In this document: positions 62,367 through 64,000 of the stretch, in pieces
Layout of the letters: each line of letters begins with the position of its first letter
How positions within the stretch are numbered: position 1 is the stretch's first letter
From: Palsa-744 sp963734815
Lineage (GTDB): Bacteria > Actinomycetota > Thermoleophilia > Solirubrobacterales > Solirubrobacteraceae
DNA: 64,000 bases
Assembly (NCBI GenBank): GCA_963734815.1
Contig: CAVTIH010000002.1
Coordinates: 1,364,001 to 1,428,000 of the forward strand
Reading direction: 5' to 3'
Translations under genes and position numbers: made by a program
The notes under the pieces: model-generated
The model's input: the letters and a program-made list of their open reading frames with translations, nothing else
The model's database searches: none
What the model was told of the DNA's origin: nothing

Positions 62367-62789
62367 ATGGTCCCCACCACCAAGCAGAGTGTCGCGTTCC
62401 GCTTCGACCGCCTCACGGTGGCGCGCCTGAAGCAGCGTGCGCGGGAGACCCACGCCCCACAGACCGCCCTGGCGGAGCGCTACATCGAGGAGGGCCTGCG
62501 CCACGACGAGCATCCGCTCATCTACTTCCGCGCCGGCGAGGCGGGCCGCAGGCCTGCGCTGCTCGGCACGCGACTGGACGTCGCCGACGTCGTCACGACC
62601 ATCAAGCAGAACGGCAACTCCATCGAGGAGGCCGCCGATTACCTGGAGATTCCGGTCGAGCACATCGATGCCTGTCTGCGCTACTACGCCGACTACAAGG
62701 AGGAGATCGACGCCTGGATCGAGCGCTCCCACGCAATCGCAGAACGCGAGCGTGAGCGCTGGCGGCGCCGGCAGCAGGCGCTTGCGTGA
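62367..62789 (+). CDS. DUF433-type antitoxin
   Basis: The 140-residue product has an N-terminal segment resembling a ribbon-helix-helix ('KQSVAFRFDRLTVARLKQRA'), then the DUF433 region 'ALLGTRLDVADVVTTIKQNG', 'NSIEEAADYLEIPVEHI' and 'YYADYKEEIDAW'. DUF433 proteins are usual partners of PIN-like DUF5615 toxins, exactly what follows here with a 4-bp overlap. TATACT at 62349-62354 is a good -10 box. It lies divergent from the quinone reductase gene. Confidence 0.85.
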   Translation: MVPTTKQSVAFRFDRLTVARLKQRARETHAPQTALAERYIEEGLRHDEHPLIYFRAGEAGRRPALLGTRLDVADVVTTIKQNGNSIEEAADYLEIPVEHIDACLRYYADYKEEIDAWIERSHAIAERERERWRRRQQALA

Positions 62790-63151
62790 GGCTGCTGCTC
62801 GACGAGATGATCTCCCCCCGAATAGCCCGTGAACTGCGAGAGCACGGGCACGATGTGCAAGCCGTCAAGCGAGATCGACCCGATCTCGCAAGTCGCGGCG
62901 ACCGCGAGCTCGTTCGCCAGATGTCCGCCGAGCGACGGGTGATCGTCACCAACGACATCGCCGACTTCCAGGCGATCCACGACCAGCTCCTGGCCGCAGG
63001 TGATGGGCACCACGGGATGATCTTCACCTTCGACGCGACGATGCCCCGCACCAAGGACGCGATCCCTCAGTGGGTGCAGACGCTGTCCGAACTGCTGGCA
63101 CATCACAGCGACGAGGACACCCTGCGCAGCCGGGTCCACCATCTGCCCTGA
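62786..63151 (+). CDS. DUF5615 PIN-like toxin
   Basis: The 121-residue product has 'MRLLLDEMISPRIARELREH', 'DVQAVKRDRPDLASRGDREL' and 'RVIVTNDIADFQAI', with PIN-type acidic residues at LDE, GDRE and TND. It is presumed to be a nuclease toxin neutralised by the preceding DUF433 protein. The GTG start overlaps the antitoxin stop (GTGA), so the toxin is made only after the antitoxin. Confidence 0.83.
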   Translation: MRLLLDEMISPRIARELREHGHDVQAVKRDRPDLASRGDRELVRQMSAERRVIVTNDIADFQAIHDQLLAAGDGHHGMIFTFDATMPRTKDAIPQWVQTLSELLAHHSDEDTLRSRVHHLP

Positions 63152-63155
63152 GGGC

Positions 63156-64000
63156 CTAAACGGCGCGCTCCAGCAGCGCGACGCACTCCACGTGGTGGGT
63201 CTGCGGGAACATATCCACCGGGCGCACCTTGCGCAGCGTCCATCCGGCCTCTACCAGCTGTGCGGCGTTGGGGGCAAGCGTGGTGGGGTTGCAGGAGATG
63301 TACACGATCCGCCGCGGCGCCGACTCGATGATCCGGCGCACCACTTTCTGGGAGAGTCCCGCACGGGGAGGGTCGACGACGAGCACATCAGGGCGCCCGG
63401 CGCGAGCGAGCAGCTCCGGGAGCGCCAGGCGCACGTCGCCGGCGAAGAAGTGGGCGTTTGCGATCTCGTTGCGCCGCGCGGCGGCGATCGCGTCGGCGAC
63501 GGCCTGCTCCACGAGCTCGATCCCCCACACCTCGCCGGCGCGCGGTGCGAGCGCCAGCGCGATCGTGCCGGTGCCGCAGTAGAGGTCATACACCCGCTCC
63601 CACCCCTCCAAGGCGGCGTACTCGGCGGCGATCCCGTACAGCACCTCCGCCATCTCGGTGTTGGTTTGGAAGAACGCTTCGGGAGAGATGCGCAGCTCCA
63701 GCTCTCCGAGGCGCTCGGGCAGCTCCGCATCGCCCCACACCAGCTCGGTCTCTCCGCCGGCGGTCGTCTCGGCGAGTTGGCGCGAGCGCGTCCACAACAC
63801 CCCCGACAGCCGCTCGCCCAGCTCGGCGGCGAGCGCCGCAGCCAGCGAGGGCACGTCGAGCTCCCCCGCGGTAGTGACGATCCGCACCTGCAACCTGCCC
63901 GTGCGCCGGCCCTCGCGCACCACGAGGTTGCGCAGCAGCGCACGTCCGTCGGGGCCGGGAGCGGTTCGCTCCTCGCTACGCGTCGACCCCCGGCGGCCTC
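63156..64000 (-). CDS. RNA uridine-5 methyltransferase (TrmA/RumA family), 5' end outside window
   Basis: The frame stays open to the window edge, so the N-terminus (often a TRAM domain) is not seen. Present are 'RISPEAFFQTNTEMAEVLYG', the S-adenosylmethionine motif 'VYDLYCGTGTIALAL', 'VLVVDPPRAGLSQKVV' and the catalytic Cys region 'RIVYISCNPTTLAPNA'. The end 'VDMFPQTHHVECVALLERA' is the canonical finish of the family. It probably methylates a uridine in rRNA or tRNA. It is convergent with the toxin gene, 4 bp away. Confidence 0.92.
   Translation of the reverse strand, partial: GRRGSTRSEERTAPGPDGRALLRNLVVREGRRTGRLQVRIVTTAGELDVPSLAAALAAELGERLSGVLWTRSRQLAETTAGGETELVWGDAELPERLGELELRISPEAFFQTNTEMAEVLYGIAAEYAALEGWERVYDLYCGTGTIALALAPRAGEVWGIELVEQAVADAIAAARRNEIANAHFFAGDVRLALPELLARAGRPDVLVVDPPRAGLSQKVVRRIIESAPRRIVYISCNPTTLAPNAAQLVEAGWTLRKVRPVDMFPQTHHVECVALLERAV

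Overview
The window is GC-rich bacterial chromosome and most likely comes from an actinobacterium of the class Thermoleophilia (order Solirubrobacterales). Three things point there: the actinobacterial heat-shock order dnaK-grpE-dnaJ-hspR with clpB, an actinobacterial phosphatidylinositol/inositol gene set, and the secreted proteins at 2.5-8.3 kb, one of which has the 'LPDCRAYEQVSPVDKN' signature I associate with Solirubrobacterales paralogue families. The placement is inference; there is no rRNA gene in the window.

Layout. 0-2.3 kb: end of a KamB-like gene coupled to a class II lysyl-tRNA synthetase. 2.5-8.3 kb: three coupled secreted/surface genes on the minus strand. 8.5-15.6 kb: heat-shock regulon, with matching HspR-type operators before dnaK and clpB. 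16-28.4 kb: de novo purine genes purD-E-B-C-S-Q-L-F-N-H, with a VapBC-type toxin-antitoxin pair wedged between purS and purQ; purM lies apart at 34.2 kb. 28.4-33.8 kb: PadR regulator with an ABC exporter, then a divergent TetR/MMPL pair. 35.5-41 kb: a LeuRS-like protein that has lost its catalytic signatures, then an AT-richer two-gene island (Eco57I-like DNA methylase plus an unknown 174-residue protein). 41-48 kb: SnoaL-like protein, fused PafBC, YhaM-like nuclease, exonuclease III, a lipoprotein and an archaeal-type AspRS. 48-51.5 kb: dTDP-rhamnose genes rmlA-D-B without rmlC. 51.5-64 kb: IclR regulator, endonuclease III, an alpha/beta hydrolase, a large membrane protein, PAP2 and CDP-alcohol phosphotransferase proteins, inositol-phosphate synthase, a GT-B-half/PHP chimera, a UDG-like protein, a quinone reductase, a DUF433/DUF5615 toxin-antitoxin pair and the end of a TrmA/RumA methyltransferase.

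The most unusual signal is not a gene. A dispersed hairpin element with AGAGGG/CCCTCT ends occurs between genes (90 bp at 24.4 kb; 133 bp at 47.7 kb with a second hairpin nested inside; a lone end at 15.6 kb). Related pieces lie in frame inside a membrane-protein gene (54.9 and 55.4 kb), and a 96-bp palindromic insert sits in frame inside a hydrolase gene (53.7 kb). The nested copy has a differently built stem but keeps the loop sequence, so structure appears to be selected. The pattern recalls Rickettsia palindromic elements. A separate array of three abutting 24-bp palindromes, each centred on GCATGC, lies at 61.3 kb.

Many genes have a TANNNT box (often TAGGCT or TAGCGT) 6-9 nt before an ATG or GTG and no Shine-Dalgarno sequence, which suggests widespread leaderless transcription. 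I saw no tRNA, rRNA, CRISPR array, insertion sequence or replication origin.
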